Part shown: piece after piece, positions 50,701-58,478 of the stretch | Position numbering within the stretch: position 1 is the stretch's first letter | Layout: each line of letters opens with the position of its first letter | DNA from: UBA5336 sp964492485 | GTDB lineage: Bacteria; Pseudomonadota; Alphaproteobacteria; Caulobacterales; Hyphomonadaceae | DNA length: 64,000 nucleotides | Direction of reading: 5' to 3' | Assembly: GCA_964492485.1 (NCBI GenBank) | Contig: CAZBKM010000002.1 | Location: 268,649-332,648 of the forward strand | Notes under the pieces: generated by a model | The model's input: the letters and a program-made list of their open reading frames with translations, nothing else | Database searches by the model: none | Told to the model about the DNA's origin: nothing | Made by a program: the position numbers and the translations under genes

Positions 50701-53291
50701 CAACCTTCCCACGGCGCATCCACAAACATCTCCGCGCCGTCCGCTGGCAAAAGGGTAGGATTTGCAGCCGGCGCTGACCTGCCGTCGAGCCTGGCTTGTG
50801 CGGCGATTTCGAAGGCCCGCTCTACAGCCCGCGCCGCGATCTCCCAATTGCGATGGGCGCTGACCCATCGACGTGCCGAATGCCCAAGGTCACGAGCCTG
50901 ATCGGGGTGCTTCAGACCCTGGAAAAGCTTTTCTGCGAGTACGTTGACATTTCCCTTCTCAAACCCCAGCGCGTTCACGCCCTCAACCAGAAATTCCTTC
51001 ATTGCAGCAACGTCAGACACGAAAACAGCCTTAGCCCGTGCCATAGCTTCGAACGGTTTCAGAGGTGATACGAGTTCACACACGGGATAAGGCAACCGCG
51101 GAAACGGGCATAAATCGATGAGATCATACAGGCGCGCCGCATCGCGTGGAGCCACTCGACCCGTGAACGCTGTTTGCTTATCAAGTCCGAGTTTCTTGGC
51201 TTTCGCCTCAAGCCGCTTCCGATCGGCGCCCTCACCGACAATTAGCAGGTTAAAGTCCCCGCCTCGCTGTTGAACCATTGCGAGAGCGTCGAGTAAAATG
51301 TCGAGGCCTTCATAGGCTAGCAGCGATCCCACATACCCAACTGTCATCCGGTTCGGGTCTAGACCCAATTCCATAAGGCTCTGATCATCACGAGACCCGG
51401 GCGCATGCTCCTCGATATCGACACCATTTGGCGCAACAACAATCTTGTCTCCCGAAATGCCGCGGCGAATGAGTTGCTGACGCATGGCCTCTGTTAAGGT
51501 CACCACAGCGTCTGCCGCCTGACAAAGCCGCGTATCATTTGCGTGAATACATTGAGCGAGATCGCGCTCTGCCAAATGCGGTTGACCGGCTGTGACGGAC
51601 AGATCCCAGAACCCCCGCACTTCGTAGACAAATGGCAGGCCAAGACGACGCGCCGCCATCAACGCGGGCCAGGCGGTCAGATATCCCGAAGCTGCATGAA
51701 CAAGCTCAGGATTCTCTTCGGCCACTAGGCGGGTGCACGAATCAGCGGCAGCATGTACGTACCGCCAATCGGAAAGGTGGCCGTGCATGGGCCCCTTTAA
51801 AAAGCGGTAGGTGAGGCCATCGACATCGATTGTAGAGGGAGAGTCGTCACTCTCGGTCGGAAAGCCCGGTCGCGCGACGCTTACTACTTCCCAATCCATC
51901 TCCTTGATTGCACTGAGGAGATGGTGGCTACGGATCGCATAACCATTGGAGACAAAGGGGCGAGCCTGATGAAGGAACGAAACAACCTTGCGCGGCCGGA
52001 TGTCAACGGCTGGCGGACGATGAGCTGCAAGCATGGGCAGCCTATCCAGCATAAAATCGCTTTCCGAAATCTTGCGAAGTCGTTCCGTCCTTTGACGATT
52101 TCGCTGGTATTTCGTGTCCGTTAGCATGTGCCTCGCCAGCGCTGCGGGGAGACGCAGAAGATGCTGATCAAAAAAGAGCGCATTCACTAGCTCATAGGGA
52201 TCGGTGGACTCATCGCTGCCGGCCCAATCGAGAAAACCAGCAATCTGGCTGGGTCCGGTCAACAAGTCGGCATTGGCCGTAATCCATTCTATGCGCGCTT
52301 TCTGGGCACGTTGCCATGAGAAGTAGCGGGCGCTCATTTGGCTTAGGATGTTCTCCACCTCATCTTGAGTGGGTATCCTATCAAGACGGTGAAGAGCCTC
52401 GCTGATTTGGTGCTCGCTTACCAATCCTTCAATTAAGGTGACGGCCTTGGCTGTATCCACTTCGGCGAAACTGAATGGTTGGTACTGCTGACCTGCATTA
52501 AGTTCCTGGCCGCGCGCAGGGTGAAGGGCCAGCGAAAGCGACTCCACGCCTGTTGGCACGTCCAGGCAGAGAAAACTGAAAGGAGACGTACTCCCGCGAC
52601 GACGCACCGTCATTGAAGCGGACTGCTTAGCGTCCCCTTCATAGAGCGTTATGCCGTGCCCCGAAGCTACCTTATCAGCATCGAACGCAAGTAACAGCAA
52701 GCCGGACATGGGCGTGAGCTTTACTTCGCCACCGGCCGCCATCAAGCTGGTGGTCAGCGATTGACAAAGTCCCTGCAAGCTTACAAACGCTCGCTGAACG
52801 CCGACGGCTTCAATGTAGTCGACTAGAAGGTCTGCCAGTTCAGCACTCGTAGTATACGGAGACGGGCCAAAATCCGGCAATTCTGCCTTGCCGATTGTGC
52901 TTTGCCGCATTGCCGTTTGTGCTTGTCCTAGCCCGGACAAAACGGGACCGAAGTCAGTTACGCCTTTCTCAGCAAGTAGTGCAGCGGTGCGTGTGACGAA
53001 ATCAGTCTCGTCGAAGCCCGCCGCGCGATAATAGGCGAGGGCCGCCGCACATTCGCCGTAGCGGCCGGTACGGTACGTTGCTGACAAAACTCTCCTTATT
53101 TTTGCCGCATTTGGCGAAGCCGAAAGCTCAGCCATCGCGGCAGCATACTGCCGTTCTTCAGCGGGAGAGACCGCATGCGCGGGTCGCGTCCCCTTCAACC
53201 CGCTTAATCCAAACAGGCGCTTTGTCAGACGGACCACGACGCGTTTCAAAATATTCCCCGAACGAACTGAACTCTTACTGGTTACAATCAT
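47778..53291 (-). CDS. Giant multi-domain glycosyltransferase (1837 residues)
   Basis: One uninterrupted frame. Layout by reading: residues 1-430 unassigned, with a basic N-terminal 25; 434-830 a full GT4 domain (NGYAIRSHHLLSA, VHAASGYL, YEVRGFWD, VGYVGSLLAYEGLDILL, ELVSPLKPFEAMA) paralogous to the two neighbouring genes; 850-955 a predicted beta-rich linker; 975-1290 a CgeB/DUF3880-like GT-B domain (FLNVNSVANSPTMYSRRVVEA); 1305-1480 a degenerate GT-A-like part (YHVTLTAGCWLGHH); 1487-1820 another GT4 domain (LGNGVDINA, LSTSLFESFHYTVADG). It may link several sugars of the polymer. It overlaps the ABC ATPase stop by 4 bases. Composition is AT-richer than the flanks. Confidence 0.85.
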   Translation of the reverse strand: MIVTSKSSVRSGNILKRVVVRLTKRLFGLSGLKGTRPAHAVSPAEERQYAAAMAELSASPNAAKIRRVLSATYRTGRYGECAAALAYYRAAGFDETDFVTRTAALLAEKGVTDFGPVLSGLGQAQTAMRQSTIGKAELPDFGPSPYTTSAELADLLVDYIEAVGVQRAFVSLQGLCQSLTTSLMAAGGEVKLTPMSGLLLLAFDADKVASGHGITLYEGDAKQSASMTVRRRGSTSPFSFLCLDVPTGVESLSLALHPARGQELNAGQQYQPFSFAEVDTAKAVTLIEGLVSEHQISEALHRLDRIPTQDEVENILSQMSARYFSWQRAQKARIEWITANADLLTGPSQIAGFLDWAGSDESTDPYELVNALFFDQHLLRLPAALARHMLTDTKYQRNRQRTERLRKISESDFMLDRLPMLAAHRPPAVDIRPRKVVSFLHQARPFVSNGYAIRSHHLLSAIKEMDWEVVSVARPGFPTESDDSPSTIDVDGLTYRFLKGPMHGHLSDWRYVHAAADSCTRLVAEENPELVHAASGYLTAWPALMAARRLGLPFVYEVRGFWDLSVTAGQPHLAERDLAQCIHANDTRLCQAADAVVTLTEAMRQQLIRRGISGDKIVVAPNGVDIEEHAPGSRDDQSLMELGLDPNRMTVGYVGSLLAYEGLDILLDALAMVQQRGGDFNLLIVGEGADRKRLEAKAKKLGLDKQTAFTGRVAPRDAARLYDLIDLCPFPRLPYPVCELVSPLKPFEAMARAKAVFVSDVAAMKEFLVEGVNALGFEKGNVNVLAEKLFQGLKHPDQARDLGHSARRWVSAHRNWEIAARAVERAFEIAAQARLDGRSAPAANPTLLPADGAEMFVDAPWEGWCQLDLDILPLTGTKNPPVVQVDVEKLDGGLIAPPGRDDIAYCWTRLVEPSKAVLQLPLNPVGQNTRARFKLPASTDGYRITIRPGENAAILMQGEGGVRVSPSPEARNVEGQLRIGLIADAFTTTALSEVAECVPLSRSNFVSQLDAHTFDLIVCESAWEGNRGEWARGVGWYSDEEIADLARLVETCRARGIPTVFFNKEDPVHFARFSKTAALFDHVATTDGEMVPRYLTLPNSKIKTARATPFFANVKVHHPFETSDRDKAICYAGTYYGPRYAQRTHDLSLLLEAASCHDLVVYDRQRLHAHSPYQFPENLRTFVKDGLAYEDMLNAYRQHGTFLNVNSVANSPTMYSRRVVEALASGAAVVSGPGRGLDRVLQGSVPTVSSHGEASQIISRVARDEAYRDSLAQAGARVVRRALTAGHWLSAIARDAGLAYAEGVRLPTYAARLTVPEHLSTAQLAATLDELISQSHPPEIIILSPSDHPALEDSTAVQEWERWASEVGVDLVVDAGQINKAFAEADYHVTLTAGCWLGHHCFEDMLALALSEPAIFIGKAGWYPVDKPNPDRRSVIGTAVPFRKDSPLDPRCVLRRRGSQSPTGGSFVGLSGNLLSFAPARPKSARKRMLIAGHDLKFIKPFEEHLEAAGFDLIYDRWTGHNRHDRAESATLLEQADVVFCEWMLGNAAWYAKHIHPEQTLVTRFHRQELETPYPASLQVERFHKVFFVSSLTRQDALERFGWKDGTRFINLGNGVDINALDLHKPDAARFALGFVGMVPMLKQVHKALDILALLRAKDPRFTLRIKGKLPRAYAWLKDRPDERAYYKRFWERLGADPLLQGAVSFDGYDDDMPQWYSKVGFVLSTSLFESFHYTVADGAASGAVPIILPRPGVSEIFGDQWTCEDSNAAVERILQLAYAPAVWRAAGESAAKLIAERYSIESVCERMVRQIRTYDFLARQETRLPLHSLGARHIEE

Positions 53292-54043
53292 GACTCCATC
53301 CGCCTCTTCTCATCCAGCACGTCCTCCAGGGGGCCAATCGCCTTCAGCTCACCTCGGTCTAGCCAGATGCCCGTCTCGCAGAATTTACGCAGAAGACCGG
53401 TGCTCTGCGAAGCGAGGATGAAGATGCGTGATTGCTCGAGAAGGTGCTCGATGCGGGCCTGCGCCTTGACCTGAAATGCAGGGTCGCCCGCGCCGAACAC
53501 CTCGTCAACGAGGAGGATCTCAGGGTTCAGGGAGCTGACGATCGAGAATCCCAGCCGGGTGCGCATGCCCGTCGAATAGGCGCTGATCGGGAGATCCAGA
53601 TATCCGCCGAGTTCGGAGAAATCCGCAATCTCATCGGCAAGCGAGGCGACATCCCGCCTCGGGACATCGTAGAGCATGCAGGCGAACCGGATATTCTCCC
53701 ATCCCGTCGCCTCGTTGCGCAGGCCCAGGCCGCTGGAGAACAGACAGGTCACCCGTCCGGAGATTTCCATGTGTCCGGCGCTCGCATGATAGATACCCGC
53801 CAGCAGGCGCAGAAGTGTGCTCTTGCCGCTGCCATTCCGACCAAGGATCGCAACGCGTTCACCATCCCGGATGTCGAGGCTGATGCCGTTGAGGGCCACG
53901 ATCTGAGCCTTTCCGGTGCCGCGGGTGATCTCTGCACCGACGGTTCCGGAACCCGAGGAAAGGCGCCCCCAGACCCCCGAATGCCGGACCGGCAGTTCGA
54001 GTCGAACATCCTTCATGTGTATGGAGGGTTTGGGATGGATCAT
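53288..54043 (-). CDS. Polysaccharide ABC exporter ATPase (Wzt/KpsT type)
   Basis: 251 residues: Walker A GRNGSGKST (68-76), signature YSTGMRTRLGFS (about 156-167) and Walker B ILLVDEVFGAGD (176-187). The H-loop position reads ASQST, so Gln213 replaces the usual His. The protein has an N-terminal extension of about 40 residues and lacks the C-terminal carbohydrate-binding domain of O-antigen Wzt, so it is KpsT-like in size. It starts at the permease stop (TGATG) and ends coupled to the giant glycosyltransferase. Confidence 0.9.
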   Translation of the reverse strand: MIHPKPSIHMKDVRLELPVRHSGVWGRLSSGSGTVGAEITRGTGKAQIVALNGISLDIRDGERVAILGRNGSGKSTLLRLLAGIYHASAGHMEISGRVTCLFSSGLGLRNEATGWENIRFACMLYDVPRRDVASLADEIADFSELGGYLDLPISAYSTGMRTRLGFSIVSSLNPEILLVDEVFGAGDPAFQVKAQARIEHLLEQSRIFILASQSTGLLRKFCETGIWLDRGELKAIGPLEDVLDEKRRMES

Positions 54044-54831
54044 CAGATGAGCGCCGAAATTCGCGGTCGAACCAGACTGAACAATGCCACACCGAGCACC
54101 CAGAACAGAAGCAGGGCGCTCAGGCACACCGCATAATCCAATGCCGAGGGTAAGCCCCCCCGCAGCGGCTCGCGGACGAGATTCAGGAAGTACGTGAACG
54201 GGTTATAGGTTGCCACGGCACCTCGAAAGCCTTCCCGTGATTCGGCCACCCAGAAGACCGGCGTCATGAAGAACAGCATGCGGGTCAGCGACGAGATCGC
54301 GAACGCGACATCGTGGGCAAGCACGCAGGCGGTCGAAACCAGCAGCGCCAGGCCGGTCAGCGCCAGACCGACCACTACGAGTCCAACGCAGGCAAGCACG
54401 AAACCGAATATCGTTGGCCAATGACCCGAGTACATGAATGCCGCGATAAGGACCGGGCTCGCGAACAAGGCCAAGATCAACTGCTTGTAAAAAAGACGGA
54501 ATACATAGAGTGAGACGGGATGTGGAATATTCTTGATAAGGTTGGCATGACGCGTAAACGCCGTTGCGCCGTCGTTAAGTCCGATCGTGATGAACTGATA
54601 CACAGTCACGCCGACAGCTACATACACAGCATAATCATTTGAGTCCTGGGCTGCCATCCCTTGGAACAACATGAATAATACAAGTGCAAGCAATCCGATC
54701 TGAAGGCTCGCCCAGACTGGGCCCAAATAGGAGCTTCGGAGCGGCATGACGGAGTCGTTCCAGCTGAGCGCCATACCGAGCCGCCAGCGACGAGCACCGC
54801 CGACCAGGTCGTCAAAAGGACCGCGAATCAT
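54043..54831 (-). CDS. Polysaccharide ABC exporter permease (Wzm/KpsM type, ABC-2)
   Basis: About 262 residues from ATG 54831 with six hydrophobic segments. The N-terminal RSSYLGPVWASL segment followed by VYVAVGVTVYQFI, and later FFMTPVFWV and YNPFTYFLNLVREPL, are typical of ABC-2 polysaccharide and teichoate exporters. Upstream ATGs at 54867 and 54891 are possible starts, none with a clear ribosome site. It is the first gene of the export-synthesis operon. Confidence 0.9.
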   Translation of the reverse strand: MIRGPFDDLVGGARRWRLGMALSWNDSVMPLRSSYLGPVWASLQIGLLALVLFMLFQGMAAQDSNDYAVYVAVGVTVYQFITIGLNDGATAFTRHANLIKNIPHPVSLYVFRLFYKQLILALFASPVLIAAFMYSGHWPTIFGFVLACVGLVVVGLALTGLALLVSTACVLAHDVAFAISSLTRMLFFMTPVFWVAESREGFRGAVATYNPFTYFLNLVREPLRGGLPSALDYAVCLSALLLFWVLGVALFSLVRPRISALI

Positions 54832-55238
54832 CAAATCTGCGCCTCGCTCAGGTCGCACGCCATGCATCTTTCCCCGTGAAGCGCCTCGCAAGGCGCGAGA
54901 AAAACCCGACCATTCAGAGGACTCTGATTACAACGGGGCAGGCCGAGAGGCTCATGGATACGCATACGGTGTCTCTCGACAGTCTGGGTTGGATTCGCGC
55001 GTAGCCTAGTGAGATCAGACAGGCAAGCAACACGCAGGCCCTGCGCTGACCACAAGCCCGCAGATGCGTTCAACAGGGTTAGCTGGTCCCGGCTGGCCTC
55101 GGAAAGACATTTCGGTGATGGCGAGACCTACTCTGTATCTCACTGTCTTGGTAAGTTTCTTGCGAGATCACTGTTCGATAGATCGACCTTTGACCCACTC
55201 TCCACCTCACCTCCCCCACCCTGCCCTGGAGTCTCGCC
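54832..55238. other. Divergent intergenic region between exporter operon and manB
   Basis: 407 bp (347 bp if the longest permease start is used). It should hold promoters for both directions. On the minus strand TTGCTT and TAGGCT lie 16 bp apart near 55000, a weak promoter candidate. No coding sequence or RNA gene is recognised. Confidence 0.45.
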
Positions 55239-56756
55239 ATGCCGCCCAAGCCTCGCTCTGATCTTCGCCCGAACACGCTGGAGTTCGAGACGCTGCCGCT
55301 GGTCAAGCCGACGGGGTTTCGGGAGTATGATGCGCGGTGGTGGTTCAACGGGATCGGGGCGGAGCGGGCGCCGGAGCTGAACCTGGAGGGGGTCAAGGCG
55401 CTGGGCCTGGGCATGGCGACGCTGTTTCACGAGCTGGGCGTCCAGCCGCGTGTGGTGACCGGGCATGATTTCCGCTCGATCTCGGGCGGGATCAAGACTG
55501 CGCTGATCCTGGGCCTGGTCCAGGGCGGCTGCGAGGTGCTGGATGTGGGCCTGGCGCTGTCGCCCATGGTCTACTGGGCGCAGTTCGACCTCGACGCCCC
55601 CTGCTGCGCCATGGTGACGGCCAGTCATAACGAGAATGGCTGGACCGGCGTGAAGATGGGGGCGGCGCGGCCGCTGACCTTCGGTCCCGACGAAATGGGC
55701 CGGCTGAAGGAGATCGTGCTGTCCGGCGCCTTCATGGTGCGCGAGGGCGGGCGCCATGCGCGGGTCGAGGGCCTGCGCGAGCGCTACATCGCCTCGGTCG
55801 CCGACGGGGTATCGCTGAAGCGTCCCCTGAGGGTGATCGCGGCCTGCGGCAATGGCACCGCCGGTGTCTTCGCGCCTGACGCCCTGCGCGCCATGGGCGC
55901 AGAGGTGATCGAGATGGATTGTGACCTTGATTGGACCTTCCCGAAGTACAATCCCAACCCTGAGGATTCCGAGATGCTGCACGCCATGGCCGAGGCGGTC
56001 CGCGCCCAGGGCGCCGATCTGGCGCTGGGCTTCGACGGCGATGGCGACCGCTGCGGCGTGGTGGACAATACCGGCACGGAGATCTTTGCCGACAAGATCG
56101 GGCTGATGCTGGCGCGCGACCTGTCGCGCGAGTTCCCCGGCCGCGGCTTCGTGGTCGATGTGAAATCCACCGGCCTCTACAAGACCGATCCCGTGCTGAA
56201 GGCGAACGGCGCCAGCGTCGACTATTTCAAGACCGGGCATTCCTACATCAAGCGCCGCACGACGGAGCTCGACGCCCTGGCCGGGTTCGAGAAGTCGGGG
56301 CACTTCTTCTTCCGCCCGCCCATCGGGCTCGGCTATGATGACGGGCTGATCGCCGCCAAGGCGATCCTGGAGATGCTGGACCGCAATCCCGACAAGACCC
56401 TGGCAGACCTCAAGGGCGAGCTTGGCGTGGCCTATACGTCGCTCACCATGTCGCCCCATTGCGACGACGAGGTGAAGTATGACGTCGTCGACCGCATCGT
56501 GGCGGAGTATCAGGCGCTGGAAGGCCAGGAGATCCTGGGTCGCAAGGTGGTCGAGGTGAACACCGTCAACGGGGCCCGGGTCACGCTGGAGGATGGCTCC
56601 TGGGTGCTGGTCCGGGCCTCGTCGAACAAGCCGGAACTGGTTGTGGTGGTGGAAAGCCTCGTCTCGGACGCAGACATGCGCGATCTCTTCCACAAGGAGG
56701 TGAAGCCGCGTCTGGCCGCCCATTCCGAGATCGGCGCCTACAATCAGGAAATCTGA
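55239..56756 (+). CDS. manB: Phosphomannomutase/phosphoglucomutase
   Basis: Interconverts mannose-6-phosphate and mannose-1-phosphate (and often the glucose forms). It has the phosphoserine loop TASHNENGWTG (Ser129), the Mg site DGDGDR at about 266-271, EKSGHFFF for sugar recognition, and RASSNKPEL for phosphate binding. At 505 residues it is slightly long for the AlgC/ManB group. With manC it feeds GDP-mannose; it could also supply glucose-1-phosphate for dTDP-rhamnose made by the genes that follow. Confidence 0.95.
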   Translation: MPPKPRSDLRPNTLEFETLPLVKPTGFREYDARWWFNGIGAERAPELNLEGVKALGLGMATLFHELGVQPRVVTGHDFRSISGGIKTALILGLVQGGCEVLDVGLALSPMVYWAQFDLDAPCCAMVTASHNENGWTGVKMGAARPLTFGPDEMGRLKEIVLSGAFMVREGGRHARVEGLRERYIASVADGVSLKRPLRVIAACGNGTAGVFAPDALRAMGAEVIEMDCDLDWTFPKYNPNPEDSEMLHAMAEAVRAQGADLALGFDGDGDRCGVVDNTGTEIFADKIGLMLARDLSREFPGRGFVVDVKSTGLYKTDPVLKANGASVDYFKTGHSYIKRRTTELDALAGFEKSGHFFFRPPIGLGYDDGLIAAKAILEMLDRNPDKTLADLKGELGVAYTSLTMSPHCDDEVKYDVVDRIVAEYQALEGQEILGRKVVEVNTVNGARVTLEDGSWVLVRASSNKPELVVVVESLVSDADMRDLFHKEVKPRLAAHSEIGAYNQEI

Positions 56757-56826
56757 GCGCGCCGTCGCAAGGCCCTGGTTGCACCGTGTCCCGGCCCGGC
56801 GTACTCGACCGGGACGCAACGGCACG

Positions 56827-57411
56827 ATGGGAGCGGCGCGCGTGTTCGAGGACTTGGCGATCCCCGGTGTGATCCGCGTGACCCCGCGCCAGATCCAGGA
56901 CGGGCGGGGCCGCTTCATGGAAACCTACCGCGCTGACCGCTACCGTGAGGGCGGCATAGAGGCGGTGTTCGTGCAGGACAATCAATCCCTCTCGCACAAG
57001 CGCGGCACGGTTCGCGGCCTGCACTTCCAGGCCCCCCCGATGGCCCAGGCCAAGCTGATCCGCTGCCTCAACGGCGCGATCTGGGATGTGGCGGTCGATC
57101 TGCGGGCCGGATCGCCGACCTACGGCCAGCATTGCGCGGTCGAGCTGCGCGCGGACAGGGGCGACCAGCTCTTCGTCCCGGCGGGATGTGCCCATGGCTT
57201 CTGCACGCTGGAGGACGAGACGGAGGTGCATTACAAATGCAGCGCCCCGTATGCGCCCGATCTCGAAGGCGGCGTGTACTGGGCCGATCCCGACCTCGGG
57301 ATCGACTGGCCGGTCGCGGCGGAGGCGGCGATCCTGTCGCAGAAGGACCACGCGCTTCCACGCCTGGCCGATCTGGTCACGCCCTTTTCAGTGGAGATGG
57401 CCGCGCGATGA
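56827..57411 (+). CDS. rfbC: dTDP-4-dehydrorhamnose 3,5-epimerase
   Basis: Third step of dTDP-L-rhamnose synthesis. RmlC motifs are intact: VRGLHFQAPPMAQAKL (catalytic His), IWDVAVDLRAGSPTYG, CAHGFCTLEDETEV, and Tyr and Asp in YAPDLEGGVYWADPD. About 194 residues from ATG 56827. It overlaps rfbB by ATGA; the order rfbC-rfbB-rfbD-rfbA is fully coupled. Confidence 0.94.
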   Translation: MGAARVFEDLAIPGVIRVTPRQIQDGRGRFMETYRADRYREGGIEAVFVQDNQSLSHKRGTVRGLHFQAPPMAQAKLIRCLNGAIWDVAVDLRAGSPTYGQHCAVELRADRGDQLFVPAGCAHGFCTLEDETEVHYKCSAPYAPDLEGGVYWADPDLGIDWPVAAEAAILSQKDHALPRLADLVTPFSVEMAAR

Positions 57412-58478
57412 GTGTTGCGATCGTGACCGGCGGGGCGGGATTCATCGGCTCGGCTCTGTGCCGGCGGCTGCTGCGGGAGCCAGGGCAGCGCGTGGTGATC
57501 GTCGATAAGCTGACCTATGCCGCCAGCCGCGCCTCGATCGATCCGCTCCTCACCGATGGGCGCGCACGACTGGTCGAGGCCGATATTGCCGACGCCGCCG
57601 CCATGACCGCGGTGTTCGACGAGGTCCGCCCCGACATGGTGTATCATCTCGCGGCCGAGACGCATGTGGACCGCTCCATCGACGGCGCCTCGCCGTTCAT
57701 CGAGACCAATGTCGGCGGCACGTTCACCCTATTGGAGACCGCCCGCGCCTATCTGGCGGATGGCCGCGCGCCGGAGGGGTTCCGCTTCCTGCATGTGTCC
57801 ACCGATGAGGTCTTCGGGGCGCTGGGGCCGGACGGGGCGTTCGACGAGACGACCCCCTACGATCCTTCCTCGCCCTATTCGGCCTCCAAAGCCGCGTCCG
57901 ATCATCTGGTGCGGGCCTGGCACCGGACCTATGACCTGCCGGTCCTGATCACGAACTGCACCAACAATTACGGTCCGCGCCAGTTTCCCGAAAAGCTGAT
58001 CCCGTTGATGGTGCTGCGGGCGGTGTCGGGGCGCACCCTGCCAGTCTATGGCGATGGCCTGCAGGTGCGCGACTGGCTGCACGTCGACGACCATGCCACA
58101 GCGCTGGTGACCGTGGCGCGAGCGGGACGGGTGGGCGAGACCTATGCCATCGGCGCGCGTTGCGAGCGGACAAACCTCGACCTGGTCCACACACTGTGTG
58201 GCGCGCTGGACCGGTTCCGGCCGCAGGGTGCACCCCATGCAAGGCGGATCGAGCACGTCACCGACCGTCCTGGCCATGACCGCCGCTATGCGATCGATCC
58301 AAGCAGGATCGAAACCGAACTGGGCTGGCGGGCAGGGATCGGCTTTGAGGAAGGGCTCGCGGCAACCGTCGCCTGGTACCTGGACAACGAGGCCTGGTGG
58401 CGCCCGCTGACCGAGCGCGTCTATGGCGGCGAGCGACTGGGTCAGGGCGCCGCCGTCGCGGCTGGGGAGGGGGCGTGA
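57408..58478 (+). CDS. rfbB: dTDP-glucose 4,6-dehydratase
   Basis: Second step of dTDP-L-rhamnose synthesis. It has VTGGAGFIGSALCRRL, HLAAETHVDRSIDG, VSTDEVFGAL and the catalytic YSASKAASDHLV, followed by NCTNNYGPRQFPEKLIP. Length 356 residues. The frame extends upstream inside rfbC, but ATG 57408, overlapping the rfbC stop, matches the family start. Confidence 0.96.
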   Translation: MSVAIVTGGAGFIGSALCRRLLREPGQRVVIVDKLTYAASRASIDPLLTDGRARLVEADIADAAAMTAVFDEVRPDMVYHLAAETHVDRSIDGASPFIETNVGGTFTLLETARAYLADGRAPEGFRFLHVSTDEVFGALGPDGAFDETTPYDPSSPYSASKAASDHLVRAWHRTYDLPVLITNCTNNYGPRQFPEKLIPLMVLRAVSGRTLPVYGDGLQVRDWLHVDDHATALVTVARAGRVGETYAIGARCERTNLDLVHTLCGALDRFRPQGAPHARRIEHVTDRPGHDRRYAIDPSRIETELGWRAGIGFEEGLAATVAWYLDNEAWWRPLTERVYGGERLGQGAAVAAGEGA

